Shown here: piece by piece, positions 42,749-51,666 of the stretch
How positions within the stretch are numbered: position 1 is the stretch's first letter
Layout: every line of letters begins with the position of its first letter
From: Mycobacterium ahvazicum
Lineage (GTDB): Bacteria > Actinomycetota > Actinomycetes > Mycobacteriales > Mycobacteriaceae
Direction of reading: 5' to 3'
Length of the DNA: 64,000 nt
Assembly (NCBI RefSeq): GCF_900176255.2
Contig: NZ_FXEG02000006.1
Location: 186,001 to 250,000, forward strand
Notes under the pieces: model-generated
Told to the model about the DNA's origin: nothing
The model's input: the letters and a program-made list of their open reading frames with translations, nothing else
Database searches by the model: none
Translations under genes and position numbers: made by a program

Positions 42749-43612
42749 ATGGCGGAGAGCGTGGGACGCGTAGCAGGAAAAGTCGTTCTGATCACCGGGG
42801 GCGCCCGCAGCCAGGGCCGCAGCCACGCCGTCAAGCTGGCAGAGGAGGGCGCGGACGTCATCCTCTTTGACATCTGTCACGACATCGACACCAACGAGTA
42901 CCCGCTGGCGACATCGCGCGATCTCGAGGAAGCCGGTCTGGAGGTGGAGAAGACCGGTCGCAAGGCGTACACCGCCGAAGTCGACGTCCGCGACCGGGCG
43001 GCCGTGAGCCGCGAACTAGCCAACGCGGTGGCCGAATTCGGCAAACTCGACGTAGTCATCGCCAACGCGGGCATCTGTCCGCTGGGTGCTCATCTGCCGG
43101 TTCAGGCCTTCGCCGATGCCTTCGACGTGGACTTCGTCGGCGTCGTCAACACGGTCCACGCCGCGCTCCCGTATCTGAAGTCGGGAGCGTCGATCATCAC
43201 CACCGGATCGGTCGCCGGCCTCATCGCGGCCGCACAGCCCCCCGGGGCGGGCGGCCCGCAGGGCCCCGGCGGCGCAGGCTACAGCTACGCCAAGCAGCTG
43301 GTGGATTCCTACACTCTGCAGCTCGCCGCGCAACTGGCGCCCCAATCCATCCGCGCCAACGTCGTTCATCCCACAAACGTGAACACGTCGATGCTCAACA
43401 GTGCGCCGATGTACCGGCAGTTCCGGCCGGACCTCGAGGCGCCGAGCCGCGACGACGCCCTGCTGGCGTTCCCCGCCATGCAGGCGATGCCCACCCCGTA
43501 CGTCGAAGCCTCGGACATCTCGAACGCGGTGTGCTTCCTGGCCTCTGACGAGTCCCGTTATGTGACGGGCCTGCAGTTCAAGGTCGACGCCGGCGCCATG
43601 CTGAAGTTCTAG
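42749..43612 (+). CDS. mycofactocin-type short-chain dehydrogenase
   Basis: 287 residues from the ATG at 42749, two bases after the hydratase stop; an ATG at 42731 would overlap it. The start GKVVLITGGARSQGRSHAVKLAEEGADVILFDIC and the insertion with an ANAGICPLG loop are characteristic of mycofactocin-coupled SDRs (TIGR03971), which hold their NAD tightly and pass electrons to the redox peptide mycofactocin. Active-site Tyr and Lys are in YSYAK. It probably oxidises the hydroxyl formed by the preceding hydratase or a P450-derived alcohol. No mycofactocin genes lie in this window. Confidence 0.9.
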   Translation: MAESVGRVAGKVVLITGGARSQGRSHAVKLAEEGADVILFDICHDIDTNEYPLATSRDLEEAGLEVEKTGRKAYTAEVDVRDRAAVSRELANAVAEFGKLDVVIANAGICPLGAHLPVQAFADAFDVDFVGVVNTVHAALPYLKSGASIITTGSVAGLIAAAQPPGAGGPQGPGGAGYSYAKQLVDSYTLQLAAQLAPQSIRANVVHPTNVNTSMLNSAPMYRQFRPDLEAPSRDDALLAFPAMQAMPTPYVEASDISNAVCFLASDESRYVTGLQFKVDAGAMLKF

Positions 43613-43620
43613 GAGGACCG

Positions 43621-44946
43621 ATGACCACCACCCAAAAGCCCGGTGCTGACGCGGGGGCGAGCGAAGCGACCGGGGATGATCTGGCCGCCGAAGAGGGCCG
43701 CATCACCGACGAGGACATCGAACGCGCCAAAGGGCAGATCGGAATTCCCGTTCACCAGCGCGACGAAGCGTGGCACAAGCTGCCGTCAGCCGATGCCATC
43801 ACGCACTTCGCGTTCGGCTGCGGTGACGACAACCCGCTGTTCTACGATCCGGCCTACGGACCGACCACGCGCTGGCACGGACAGATCGCATCGCCGACCT
43901 TCCCGATAGCGACGGGCCTGGACCAAACCCCGAAATTCACCGACCCGGAGCGAAAGAAGCTGTTTCGCGGTCTGTTTCGCGGGACCGGGAAGTACTACTC
44001 GGGGGTGAAGTGGACGTGGTACCGCCCGATCTACGCGGGTCGGCCGGTGCTCGCGGAGAACTACACGCTCGACGTTCAGGTGAAGGACAGCGAATTCTCC
44101 GGTGGGCGTTCGGTCAAGGAGACTTACCGCTACCTCTACGTCGACATCGATGGCAACCCGATCGCGACCCGCGACGAGTCCTACATCAACGCCGAGCGTC
44201 ACGGTTCGAAGAAGTCCGGCAAGCTCAAAGACATACAGCGCAAGCACTGGACTCCCGAGGAATTCGCCCAAGTCGAGGAAGAGTACGAGGCAGAACGACG
44301 GCGAGGCGCCGATCCGCAATGGTGGGAGGACATCTCGGTCGGCGACGAACTTCCCGGAATCATCAAGGGGCCGTTGACCGTCGTCGACATCATCTCGATG
44401 CACATGGGGTGGGGCTGGGGCGGTTACGGCGTGGGGCCATTGAAGTTTGCCCACCAACTGCGCAAGCGGATGCCCGCCTTCTACCAGCCCGATGAATATG
44501 GCGTCCCCGATGTCGTGCAACGACTGCACTGGGATGCCGCACGCGCTCAGGCCCTGGGTATTCCGGCGCCCTACGACTACGGACAGATGCGCGCAGCATG
44601 GGTGAGCCATTTGATCACCAACTGGATCGGCGACGACGGTTGGCTGGCCGAAATGGACCTGCAGCTGCGTGGCTTCAACTACCACGGCGACGTGCACCGG
44701 TGCACCGGCACGGTCACCGCGAAGGGTGACGGGCCCGATGACTTAGTGTCATTGGACGTCTTCGCCACCAGCCAGCGGAACGAAACCACCACACGGGGCA
44801 CCGCCAAGGTGTTGCTGCCGTCGAAGACTTCCGGTGCGGTGGTGCTGCCGATCCCGGACGCCGACCTGCGAAGGCGGGGCGCGCAGGTCGTGTCGCGAGT
44901 GTTCGGCAAAGTCGGTGAAGAGATGCGACGACTGTATGGAGAGTGA
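43621..44946 (+). CDS. double-hotdog MaoC-like protein (FAS1-type dehydratase N-terminal domain)
   Basis: 441 residues, two hotdog domains. The first (about 50-180) has the FAFGCGDDNPLFYDPAYG segment of MaoC_dehydrat_N proteins; the second (about 225-430) opens with WWEDISVGDELPGIIKGPLTVVDII, a MaoC hallmark, and includes HMGWGWGGYG. A Gly/Ala/Asp-rich N-terminal tail of about 35 residues looks disordered. It may hydrate an unusual enoyl-CoA or be a non-catalytic partner, as with the double-hotdog hydratases in steroid side-chain breakdown. A GGAGG site precedes the ATG, 8 bases after the SDR stop. Confidence 0.85.
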   Translation: MTTTQKPGADAGASEATGDDLAAEEGRITDEDIERAKGQIGIPVHQRDEAWHKLPSADAITHFAFGCGDDNPLFYDPAYGPTTRWHGQIASPTFPIATGLDQTPKFTDPERKKLFRGLFRGTGKYYSGVKWTWYRPIYAGRPVLAENYTLDVQVKDSEFSGGRSVKETYRYLYVDIDGNPIATRDESYINAERHGSKKSGKLKDIQRKHWTPEEFAQVEEEYEAERRRGADPQWWEDISVGDELPGIIKGPLTVVDIISMHMGWGWGGYGVGPLKFAHQLRKRMPAFYQPDEYGVPDVVQRLHWDAARAQALGIPAPYDYGQMRAAWVSHLITNWIGDDGWLAEMDLQLRGFNYHGDVHRCTGTVTAKGDGPDDLVSLDVFATSQRNETTTRGTAKVLLPSKTSGAVVLPIPDADLRRRGAQVVSRVFGKVGEEMRRLYGE

Positions 44947-44955
44947 GACCACCAC

Positions 44956-46098
44956 ATGAAAAGACTCGTTCTGGAGCCCGAGCACGAGGCGTTCCGCGAG
45001 ACGGTCCGGCAGTTCATCGAACGTGAGCTGGTGCCCAACGCCGAGAAGTGGGAGAGTGACCGCATCGTCGACCGCTCGGCGTTCGTCGCCGCCGGCAAGT
45101 ACGGCCTGATCGGTTTCAACATGCCCGAGCAATACGGCGGCGGGGGAGTCGACGACTTCCGGTTCAACGCCGTGATCGACGAGGAGATCGCCCGCTACGG
45201 GGGGCCGTCGCCGTCGCTGAGCTTGCAGAACGACGTTGTCGGCCCGTACTTCTCGTCACTGGCCAACGACGAACAGAAGGAGCGCTGGCTGCCGGGCATC
45301 ATCAGCGGCGAATTGATTGTCGCTGTCGCGATGACCGAGCCTGGCGCTGGCAGCGACCTGGCCGGTATCCGCACCTCGGCCGTCCGCGATGGCGACGACT
45401 GGATCATCAACGGCGCCAAAACATTCATCTCCTCGGGTATCAACGCCGACCTGGTGGTGGTGGTGTGTCGTACCGACCCGGACGCCGGCCACAAGGGCTT
45501 CACGCTGCTGGTGGTCGAGGCGGGCATGGAGGGTTTCAGCCGCGGACGCAAGCTCGAGAAGATGGGATTGCACTACCAGGACACCGCCGAGCTGGCCTTC
45601 GAAAACGTGCGGGTGCCGTCGGCGAACCTGCTGGGCAAGGAGGGACGCGGCTTTTATCATCTGATGCACAACCTCCCGTCGGAGCGGCTGTCCATCGCCA
45701 TCTCAGCGATCGCCGGTGCGCGCGAGACCTGGCGGCAGACATTGCAGTACGCCAAGGACCGCAAAGCCTTCGGCCAGCCGATCGGCAGTTTCCAGCACAA
45801 CCGGTTCCTGTTGGCCGAGATGGACACCGAGCTCGAAATCGGCGAGCAGTACATCGACCGGTGCCTGCAGGCTGTGGTCGACGGTGAACTGACGGCGGTC
45901 GAGGCGTCGAAAGCCAAGTGGTGGTGCACCGAGACCGCGAAGAAGGTCATCGACGGCTGCGTGCAGTTGCACGGCGGATACGGCTATATGACGGAATACC
46001 GGGTTGCGCGTGACTACCTGGACAACCGCATCATGACGATCTTCGGCGGCACCACCGAGATCATGAAAGACATCATCGGCCGCGATCTCGGCTTGTGA
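44956..46098 (+). CDS. acyl-CoA dehydrogenase (FadE), IVD/LCAD-like
   Basis: 380 residues, complete. TEPGAGSDLAG, the catalytic Glu in LPSERLS (LCAD/IVD position), QLHGGYGYMTEYRVARDYLDNR and FGGTTEIMKDIIGRDLGL are present. It is the same length as the ACAD at 2779, and the two share long stretches (for example NLPSER, AFGQPIG, GTTEIMKD), so they are paralogues, perhaps for successive rounds. Fifth gene of the 40379 operon, with a 9-base gap from the hotdog protein and 10 to the crotonase downstream. Confidence 0.95.
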   Translation: MKRLVLEPEHEAFRETVRQFIERELVPNAEKWESDRIVDRSAFVAAGKYGLIGFNMPEQYGGGGVDDFRFNAVIDEEIARYGGPSPSLSLQNDVVGPYFSSLANDEQKERWLPGIISGELIVAVAMTEPGAGSDLAGIRTSAVRDGDDWIINGAKTFISSGINADLVVVVCRTDPDAGHKGFTLLVVEAGMEGFSRGRKLEKMGLHYQDTAELAFENVRVPSANLLGKEGRGFYHLMHNLPSERLSIAISAIAGARETWRQTLQYAKDRKAFGQPIGSFQHNRFLLAEMDTELEIGEQYIDRCLQAVVDGELTAVEASKAKWWCTETAKKVIDGCVQLHGGYGYMTEYRVARDYLDNRIMTIFGGTTEIMKDIIGRDLGL

Positions 46099-46108
46099 AC
46101 CCGTTGTC

Positions 46109-46861
46109 GTGAATGGCATCTCCGAGCGCGACGGCACTGTGCTGCGGATCCGGCTGGACCGGCCGGAGAAGCTCAACGCCGTCGACACACCGATGCTCGA
46201 TGAGTTGTCGGCGCACATCCGCGGCGCCGGGTCGGATGACTCAGTTCGCGCGGTGCTGCTCACCGGCGCCGGCCGAGCGTTCTGTTCCGGTGGCGACCTC
46301 ACCGGTGGTGATACCGCAGGCGCCGCCGAAGCCGCGAACCGGGTCGTGCGGGCGATCGTCGGGCTGCCCAAGCCCGTGGTTGCCGGCGTCAACGGCGCTG
46401 CAGTGGGCTTCGGATGCCCACTCGCGCTGGCCTGTGATCTGGTGGTGGCCGTACCCTCGGCATACTTTCAGTTGGCCTTCACCCGGGTCGGGTTGATGCC
46501 GGACGGCGGTGCGTCCGCGCTGCTGCCAGGGTTGATCGGGCGAGCACGCACGGCGCGCATGGCGATGACGGCTGAGAAAGTTTCCGCGGCAACGGCATTC
46601 GACTGGGGAATGATCTCCTATTTGACTGGCGAAGACGACTACCAGTCTGTGCTGGCCGACGTTCTGCGGTCGGTCTCCGGCGGTCCGACGTTGGCGTTTG
46701 GCTGGACCAAGCGCGCGTTGGCCGCAGCGACGCTCGGCGCACTCGAGCCGGTGCAAGCGATCGAAGCCGAGGGGCAGTTGGCGTTAATCGAATCTGCCGA
46801 CTTCAAAGAAGGTGCGCGCGCCTTTCGGGAACGACGGCACCCCGAGTTTGGCGGACATTGA
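46109..46861 (+). CDS. crotonase-fold protein lacking the hydratase Glu pair
   Basis: 250 residues from a GTG at 46109. The oxyanion loops AFCSGGDL (57-64) and NGAAVGFGCP (95-104) are clear. The two catalytic glutamates of enoyl-CoA hydratase are replaced by Pro104 and by Ala at about 123, and an Asp is present at 132 in MPDGG, the layout of some isomerases and 4-chlorobenzoyl-CoA-type members. Together with the true hydratase at 41937 in the same operon it suggests an isomerisation or other second crotonase step (inference). The hydrolase follows with a 16-base gap. Confidence 0.88.
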   Translation: MNGISERDGTVLRIRLDRPEKLNAVDTPMLDELSAHIRGAGSDDSVRAVLLTGAGRAFCSGGDLTGGDTAGAAEAANRVVRAIVGLPKPVVAGVNGAAVGFGCPLALACDLVVAVPSAYFQLAFTRVGLMPDGGASALLPGLIGRARTARMAMTAEKVSAATAFDWGMISYLTGEDDYQSVLADVLRSVSGGPTLAFGWTKRALAAATLGALEPVQAIEAEGQLALIESADFKEGARAFRERRHPEFGGH

Positions 46862-46877
46862 TGCAAGGAGAACCGAC

Positions 46878-47705
46878 GTGACGACCAAGAAGGTACGAGT
46901 CGACGGCTTGGACATCGAATACACCGACGGCGGAACGGGTCCGACGATCCTGTTCGTGCACGGCGTCTTTGTTACCGGCGCAGTGTGGAACGACGTCGTG
47001 GCTGAACTGGGGGATGGCTTCCGCTGCATCACCCCCACTTGGCCGCTGGGAGCCCACCGCACGGCCACCGACGGTGCCGACCTCGGCGCTGAGGCGGCCG
47101 CCCGTCGCATCGTCCACTTCATGGAAGTCCTCGATCTGACCGACGTCACTGTGGTGGCCAACGACACCGGCGGCGGCCTGGTGCTGGCGTCGCTAGGTGA
47201 TCCAACGCTGGACACATCCCGGATCGCCCGCTTGGTGCTCACCAATTGCGACAGCTACGAACACTTTCCGCCTGGCTCGTTCGCGCAGATCGTCAAGCTG
47301 TGCCGTTTCAGCACCGCGCTGGGTGGTGCCGTTGTACGCATGCTGGCCAGCGGACCAGGGCAGGCATTCTTCCTCAAGGCGGTGTGCAAGCACCCCCCCG
47401 CTCCTGAGCGGCAGCGGGAGATCTTCGGAGCCTTTGGCACCAGTGCGGCGGCCCGCCGCGACGCCGTCACGGTGACCGCCTCATTGGACCCGGTTCTCAC
47501 ACTGCGCGCCGCGCCGGCGATCGAAGCTTTCGACCGACCCGTCACCTTGGCGTGGGGCACCGAGGATCAGCTGTTTCCCCTGGGTCACGCTCGACGACTA
47601 CGCGACGCGTTCCCGCATGCCACGTTGATCGAGGTCCCCGACTGCTCAGCCTTTGTCATGATTGATGCGCCCCGGCAACTTGCAGCAGCGATCCGCAACG
47701 GATGA
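46878..47705 (+). CDS. alpha/beta-hydrolase with Asp nucleophile elbow but no catalytic His
   Basis: 275 residues from the GTG at 46878, preceded by AAGGAG. The oxyanion HGV motif (FVHGVFVTG, 26-34) and an elbow reading ANDTGGG make Asp96 the expected nucleophile, as in haloalkane dehalogenases and epoxide hydrolases; GTEDQLFP offers a second acid. The C-terminal segment that normally contains the catalytic His (CGHF-type) reads PDCSAFVMID, with Ala258 in its place. Either catalysis stops at the ester stage, another residue serves, or the protein is not an enzyme. Last gene of the operon. Confidence 0.82.
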   Translation: MTTKKVRVDGLDIEYTDGGTGPTILFVHGVFVTGAVWNDVVAELGDGFRCITPTWPLGAHRTATDGADLGAEAAARRIVHFMEVLDLTDVTVVANDTGGGLVLASLGDPTLDTSRIARLVLTNCDSYEHFPPGSFAQIVKLCRFSTALGGAVVRMLASGPGQAFFLKAVCKHPPAPERQREIFGAFGTSAAARRDAVTVTASLDPVLTLRAAPAIEAFDRPVTLAWGTEDQLFPLGHARRLRDAFPHATLIEVPDCSAFVMIDAPRQLAAAIRNG

Positions 47706-47732
47706 CCGCCTGCAATGAACGTGCCGCCACGC

Positions 47733-48428
47733 TCACTCGGAGCGACGCAAGAGGTCGGCGAAATCGGTCAGTGCCTCAATCGCCGTCGTCACCGCGCCCC
47801 GGACCTCCATGGTCCGCGAAATGTGTGCACCGCCAAAGCCTTTCGGCGCGGCCAGCCCAGGGACGATGAAATGGCGAAAGCGACGCCGAACCTCGTCGAC
47901 GGACCTATCGATCTCCTCGGCGGCGAGGTACGTCTGCTCCACCAGAAAGTCGACCATTTCGTCGGTGTCGATGTCGGTGCGTATCTGGCCGCTACGTTGG
48001 CCGTCGTCCAGCACCGGACCCATCACATCCATGGCAACCTGGTGCACCCGAGGGTCGTGCACGCTGGCTGCACCCCGGGCGATCAGAGCGGAAATCGACG
48101 GATCTGACGGTAATTCCTGAGCCGTATACACAAGAGCGGCTTCCAGTTTGGCGAAGACACCGGTCTTCGGAGCCATCAGCGCCTCTACCGCCGCTACGTG
48201 TCGGCGCGCTCGCAGCAGCGCGACCTGCACCAGCATCTCCGAGACGCTGCCGAGTTGGCGGAATGCGGTGGCTCGGGAGACGCCCGCATTCTTGGCGACC
48301 ACGTCCATCTGCACGGCATTGATGCCGCAGGCGGTGATCTCTGCGTCCGCGGCGCGGATCAACCGATCCTTGACGCTGCCCTTGTCGTCGAGGGTCGTCA
48401 CCAAAGGGGCGGCCTTAGGTGATGGCAC
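47733..48428 (-). CDS. TetR-family transcriptional regulator
   Basis: 231 residues. The N-terminal helix-turn-helix (18-66) reads SVKDRLIRAADAEITACG, then MDVVAKNAGVSRATAFRQLGSVSEML; the FRQLG end replaces the common FYxYF. A variable all-helical ligand domain follows. The GTG at 48428 lies inside the end of the CoA-transferase gene (overlap 14 bases), so regulator, CoA-transferase and P450 form one transcript from 50837 to 47733, an arrangement that suggests feedback on that unit. No obvious operator is adjacent; the motif at 51133 in the P450 promoter region is one possible site. Confidence 0.93.
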   Translation of the reverse strand: MPSPKAAPLVTTLDDKGSVKDRLIRAADAEITACGINAVQMDVVAKNAGVSRATAFRQLGSVSEMLVQVALLRARRHVAAVEALMAPKTGVFAKLEAALVYTAQELPSDPSISALIARGAASVHDPRVHQVAMDVMGPVLDDGQRSGQIRTDIDTDEMVDFLVEQTYLAAEEIDRSVDEVRRRFRHFIVPGLAAPKGFGGAHISRTMEVRGAVTTAIEALTDFADLLRRSE

Positions 48429-49644
48429 CGGCGATCTTCAATTCGATGAGGCGCTCGTCGTCCACCCCGAGTTCGCGGAGGACGTCGTCGGTGTGTTCGG
48501 CGAACTGGGGGGCGCGTTGCAGTTCGGCAGGGTCGTCGTCGAACCGCACCGGATTTGTCACCAAGTGTTGCGGATTTCCCTCGACGTCAACGATGTGGGC
48601 GATCCGACCGTTGGCGGTCAGTCCTTCGTCGTGGGCCAATTCCCAGGCGTCCTGGACCGGTGCCCACTGTCCGGTGCCCCGGCTCAGTACCTCCTTGCAC
48701 TCGGCGAAAGTCAGCTTTGCGATGGCGTCGTGGACGATGCCGTAGGCGAGATCAGCGTGCTCGGCCATCGCCTGCAGTGATTCGAACCGCGGGTCCTCGA
48801 TGTATTGGTCCAGGCCCATCAGCCGGCAGAACTCCGGCCAGTACCGGGTGGGCTGCAGCATCGACAGCTGGACGAACCTCCCGTCTGAGGTGCGGTAGGC
48901 GCCGGTCAGAGGATTGCCCGGAGCTTGGGTGCGGCGCTCGATCTTCGGTAGCGGTCCGCCCATCAACATCGCCATGTTGACGCTGAACTGGGTAGCCCAA
49001 GCGCCGACCGCGAGCAGGGAGACGTCGAGCACCGAGGCCTCACCGGTGACGTGCCGGCCGTACAGTGCCGCTGCCACACCCCCGGCGATGGTGATGCCGC
49101 CGATGTTGTCGCCGTAGGCGCCTGCGGGCATGAACGCCGACTGATCGGCATCTGGTGGATTGAGTCCGTCGGCGCTGCCGCCGCGGGCCCAGAACGCTGT
49201 CGCGTCATAGGCGCCCGCGTCGCGGTCGGGTCCGTTCATGCCGAATCCGCTGCCCGCCACGTAGATGATGTCGGGGTTGACCTTTCGGACGTCGGCGACG
49301 TCGATGTGCAGCTTCGTCCGTGCTGAAGGAAGGTAGTTGGTGAGGAAGACGTCACTGCGGCGGATCAACTCGTCGAACTCTGGGCGCACGTCGGCGTTGT
49401 CCAGTGCCATTCCGACGCTGCGTTTTCCGCGATTGGGCGCTTCCATGATCGGCGCGAAAGTCGATCCTGGTTTGGTGGCCGCCGCGCCGAGCACCTTGAC
49501 CAACCCCCGTTGTGCATCGCCGGTCACGGGATGCTCGATCTTGATAACCTCGGCACCCCAGTCGGCGAGTACGGCTCCGGCGGAGGGGACGTAGGTGAAC
49601 TGCGCGACCTCAAGCACGCGAACTCCGTCGAGCGGCTTGCGCAT
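48415..49644 (-). CDS. family III CoA-transferase (CaiB/BaiF)
   Basis: 409 residues. N-terminal GVRVLEVAQFTYVPSAG and LADWGAEVIKIEHPVTGD are typical, and Asp179 in AYGDNIGG is the expected catalytic residue. It aligns with the CoA-transferase at 62218 end to end over 409 residues without an obvious gap through the active site, so the two are close paralogues. It shares a transcript with a P450 (1-base overlap) and a TetR gene. It likely moves CoA onto the acid derived from that P450 product (inference). Confidence 0.94.
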   Translation of the reverse strand: MRKPLDGVRVLEVAQFTYVPSAGAVLADWGAEVIKIEHPVTGDAQRGLVKVLGAAATKPGSTFAPIMEAPNRGKRSVGMALDNADVRPEFDELIRRSDVFLTNYLPSARTKLHIDVADVRKVNPDIIYVAGSGFGMNGPDRDAGAYDATAFWARGGSADGLNPPDADQSAFMPAGAYGDNIGGITIAGGVAAALYGRHVTGEASVLDVSLLAVGAWATQFSVNMAMLMGGPLPKIERRTQAPGNPLTGAYRTSDGRFVQLSMLQPTRYWPEFCRLMGLDQYIEDPRFESLQAMAEHADLAYGIVHDAIAKLTFAECKEVLSRGTGQWAPVQDAWELAHDEGLTANGRIAHIVDVEGNPQHLVTNPVRFDDDPAELQRAPQFAEHTDDVLRELGVDDERLIELKIAGAIT

Positions 49645-50837
49645 CAGATGTCCCAGACCAGCGGAAGGCTCTCCAGTCCCAGCTGGCTGCCGCTTTCGAG
49701 CATCTGTGCGTCCGGAGCCACCCGGTAGTTAGGGATCCGCTTGTGCCATTCCTCCAGGGCAATTCTGAGTTCCTGACGGGCCAGGTGTGAGCCGAGGCAT
49801 CGGTGCGGGCCAGCGCCGAACCCGATGTGGTTGTTCGGTTTACGGGTGATGTCCACCGACGTCGCGTCGGTGAAGGCGGCATCGTCGCGGGTCGCCGCGG
49901 CCAGCGGGATGTTCACCATGTCACCGGCCTTCATCGGGCAGCCCTGAATGTCGATGTCCCGCATAACCTTGCGGGCGGGGATCACGATCGCGTAGGCACG
50001 GACGAACTCCTCGACCGCGCTGGGGATGACGGCCGGCTCGTTCACGATCCTGTGCCGGTCGTCGTCGTTGCGGGCCAGATGAAGAAACATCCAGCCAAGA
50101 GTGACCGAGACGGTGTCCAAGCCCGCCATGAACATCAGCAGGCAGAAGGACAACAGATCCTGGTCGGTGACCGGCTCGCCGTCGATCTCGTAGGTCAGGG
50201 CCTTGCTGACGATGTCGTCGCGCGGTTCTTCGCGACGCTCGGCGATGACCGTTGTGAACCGGCCCATCACCGACATCATCGCGGTCATTTGCGTGCGCAG
50301 CTTCTCCTCGTCGCTACCGCCGGCGTGCAAGATGTCGTGTTCCCATGCAAGGAACTCGTCGAGTTCCTCGACAGGCAGTCCCATCATTTCCAGAAAGATC
50401 GTGGTGGGGAAGCGGGCGGCGAAGTCGGCCATGAAGTCGCAGGAGCCGCGACTGACGAGGCCGTCGATGAGGTCGATCGCGCGCTGGCGCACCGTGGACT
50501 CGAGCTTCTCGACTGCGCCAGGGGAGAACAGCGGACCTAGCTGGCGCCGCCACTGCCTGTGCTCCTCCCCGTCCAGCATCTCCGGTATCCACTTGATCGG
50601 TGGATTCGGATCCAGCGCGGTAACCACGCTGTTGGAGAAGGCCTCCGGGTTCTGCATGATCTGCAGGATTCCCTCGTAGTTGCAGACCGTCCAGAAGCCA
50701 GGCCCAAATTCGTTTCGGTACCAAGGAAACTGAGCGCGCAGCTCATCGTATTTAGCGAACCACGTTCCCTCGGGCTCAGTGGTGGTGTAGTCGAAGGTGA
50801 CGACCGGCACCGTCGCCGCCTGCTCGCTCGTTGTCAC
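49644..50837 (-). CDS. cytochrome P450
   Basis: 397 residues, soluble class I type. Helix I MAGLDTV (237-243), E277-FV-R280 and heme Cys347 in FGAGPHRCLG are intact, with GDMVNIPLAAATRDD before the meander. GTG start follows a GGAGGAA site. It needs ferredoxin electrons; the nearest ferredoxin is at 35506. It differs markedly from the P450 at 16650, so a different substrate or position is likely. Heads a transcript with a CoA-transferase and a TetR gene. Confidence 0.95.
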   Translation of the reverse strand: MTTSEQAATVPVVTFDYTTTEPEGTWFAKYDELRAQFPWYRNEFGPGFWTVCNYEGILQIMQNPEAFSNSVVTALDPNPPIKWIPEMLDGEEHRQWRRQLGPLFSPGAVEKLESTVRQRAIDLIDGLVSRGSCDFMADFAARFPTTIFLEMMGLPVEELDEFLAWEHDILHAGGSDEEKLRTQMTAMMSVMGRFTTVIAERREEPRDDIVSKALTYEIDGEPVTDQDLLSFCLLMFMAGLDTVSVTLGWMFLHLARNDDDRHRIVNEPAVIPSAVEEFVRAYAIVIPARKVMRDIDIQGCPMKAGDMVNIPLAAATRDDAAFTDATSVDITRKPNNHIGFGAGPHRCLGSHLARQELRIALEEWHKRIPNYRVAPDAQMLESGSQLGLESLPLVWDI

Positions 50838-51276
50838 GTTTCCTCCGAGGTCCTGCGATTATCGTCGATTGATGGCGCATTCCTGCGACTGGACGAGTCG
50901 AGAGTATCAGGCGCAGTGGTGCTGGGCGAGACCCAGGTCACAGCTGGCTCGACGTTGGGTCGGCCATCGGATCGGCACAGTCCAGAACGTCGCTGAGCCC
51001 GGTGCTGGATGTGTTTTCGTTGCGGTCGTGTCCCACAGGGCCAATTCGGCCGCCAATCATCCTCGGTCAGTCCTGTTTTGGCCTCGCTGGAGTGGCGAGC
51101 TCGCCGCCCAGTGAGGGCCGACGCCAACGGTTACATGGTCTACTTAGTAAGATACGTTGCTACAAAACGACAGCAGTGCCGCTGGCGACGTGCGATGCCA
51201 CGAGCGGTCGAGCTGCGACGGTCGCAATTGATCGGATGGCGACAGGGCGAGCCCGTCACCGGGTGGAGGAATCACA
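50838..51276. other. 439-base intergenic region, no gene recognised
   Basis: Lies between the P450 (-) and the small gene at 51277 (+). Open frames in it are short and lack family resemblance or good starts, so I call none. It contains the promoters of both genes. The one specific element is an AT-rich patch at 51131-51155 with a motif copy on the minus strand and a short CTTA-G-TAAG inverted repeat. Confidence 0.6.
51133..51147 (-). promoter_or_regulatory. shared 15-nt motif, copy C
   Basis: Read on the minus strand it is CTAAGTAGACCATGT, 12 of 15 identical to the copy at 40310. It points toward the P450 whose start is about 300 bases away, and lies about 130 bases upstream of the plus-strand gene at 51277. 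Confidence 0.4.
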
Positions 51277-51666
51277 ATGGGTTGGCCGATGAAAGACGTG
51301 CCGGAGGATGACTCGATCGATCCGGATGCGCCCTTCGCGAACCAGCCGAGTGAACGACCTGCTCGCGGGCCGGAAATGATGGACCGTCGCTACCGGTGCG
51401 ACGCGGCGGCCTTCTCGGTCGGTTCTCGCGATGGCACTATCGGCCGGGTCGATTCCGTCCGCAGCAGCTGGGAAAAGTTGAAGAGACGGCAACCCCGCGA
51501 GTTGGCAATCCTCATCGACAGGGCCGCCGCTGTGCGGCTGTGGCTCGACAGAAACGGGTCGGAGCCGCGTGTCATCCTCGAAGATCTCGAAACGGGCGAT
51601 TACGTGTCGCTGAACGCCGTCGAGTTGTCCGACCTGATCATTGACCGCCAAGAGCACGAGGAGTAG
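51277..51666 (+). CDS. hypothetical protein
   Basis: 129 residues, not recognised. Strong ribosome site GGAGGA before the ATG. The N-terminal 35 residues are acidic and Pro-rich (disordered); residues about 50-125 alternate helices and strands, with a charged helix (SSWEKLKRRQPRELAILIDRA) and a strand-turn-strand (PRVILEDLETGDYVSLNAVEL). No membrane segment or metal motif. Isolated by its orientation, and convergent with a decayed MaoC relic. Confidence 0.7.
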   Translation: MGWPMKDVPEDDSIDPDAPFANQPSERPARGPEMMDRRYRCDAAAFSVGSRDGTIGRVDSVRSSWEKLKRRQPRELAILIDRAAAVRLWLDRNGSEPRVILEDLETGDYVSLNAVELSDLIIDRQEHEE

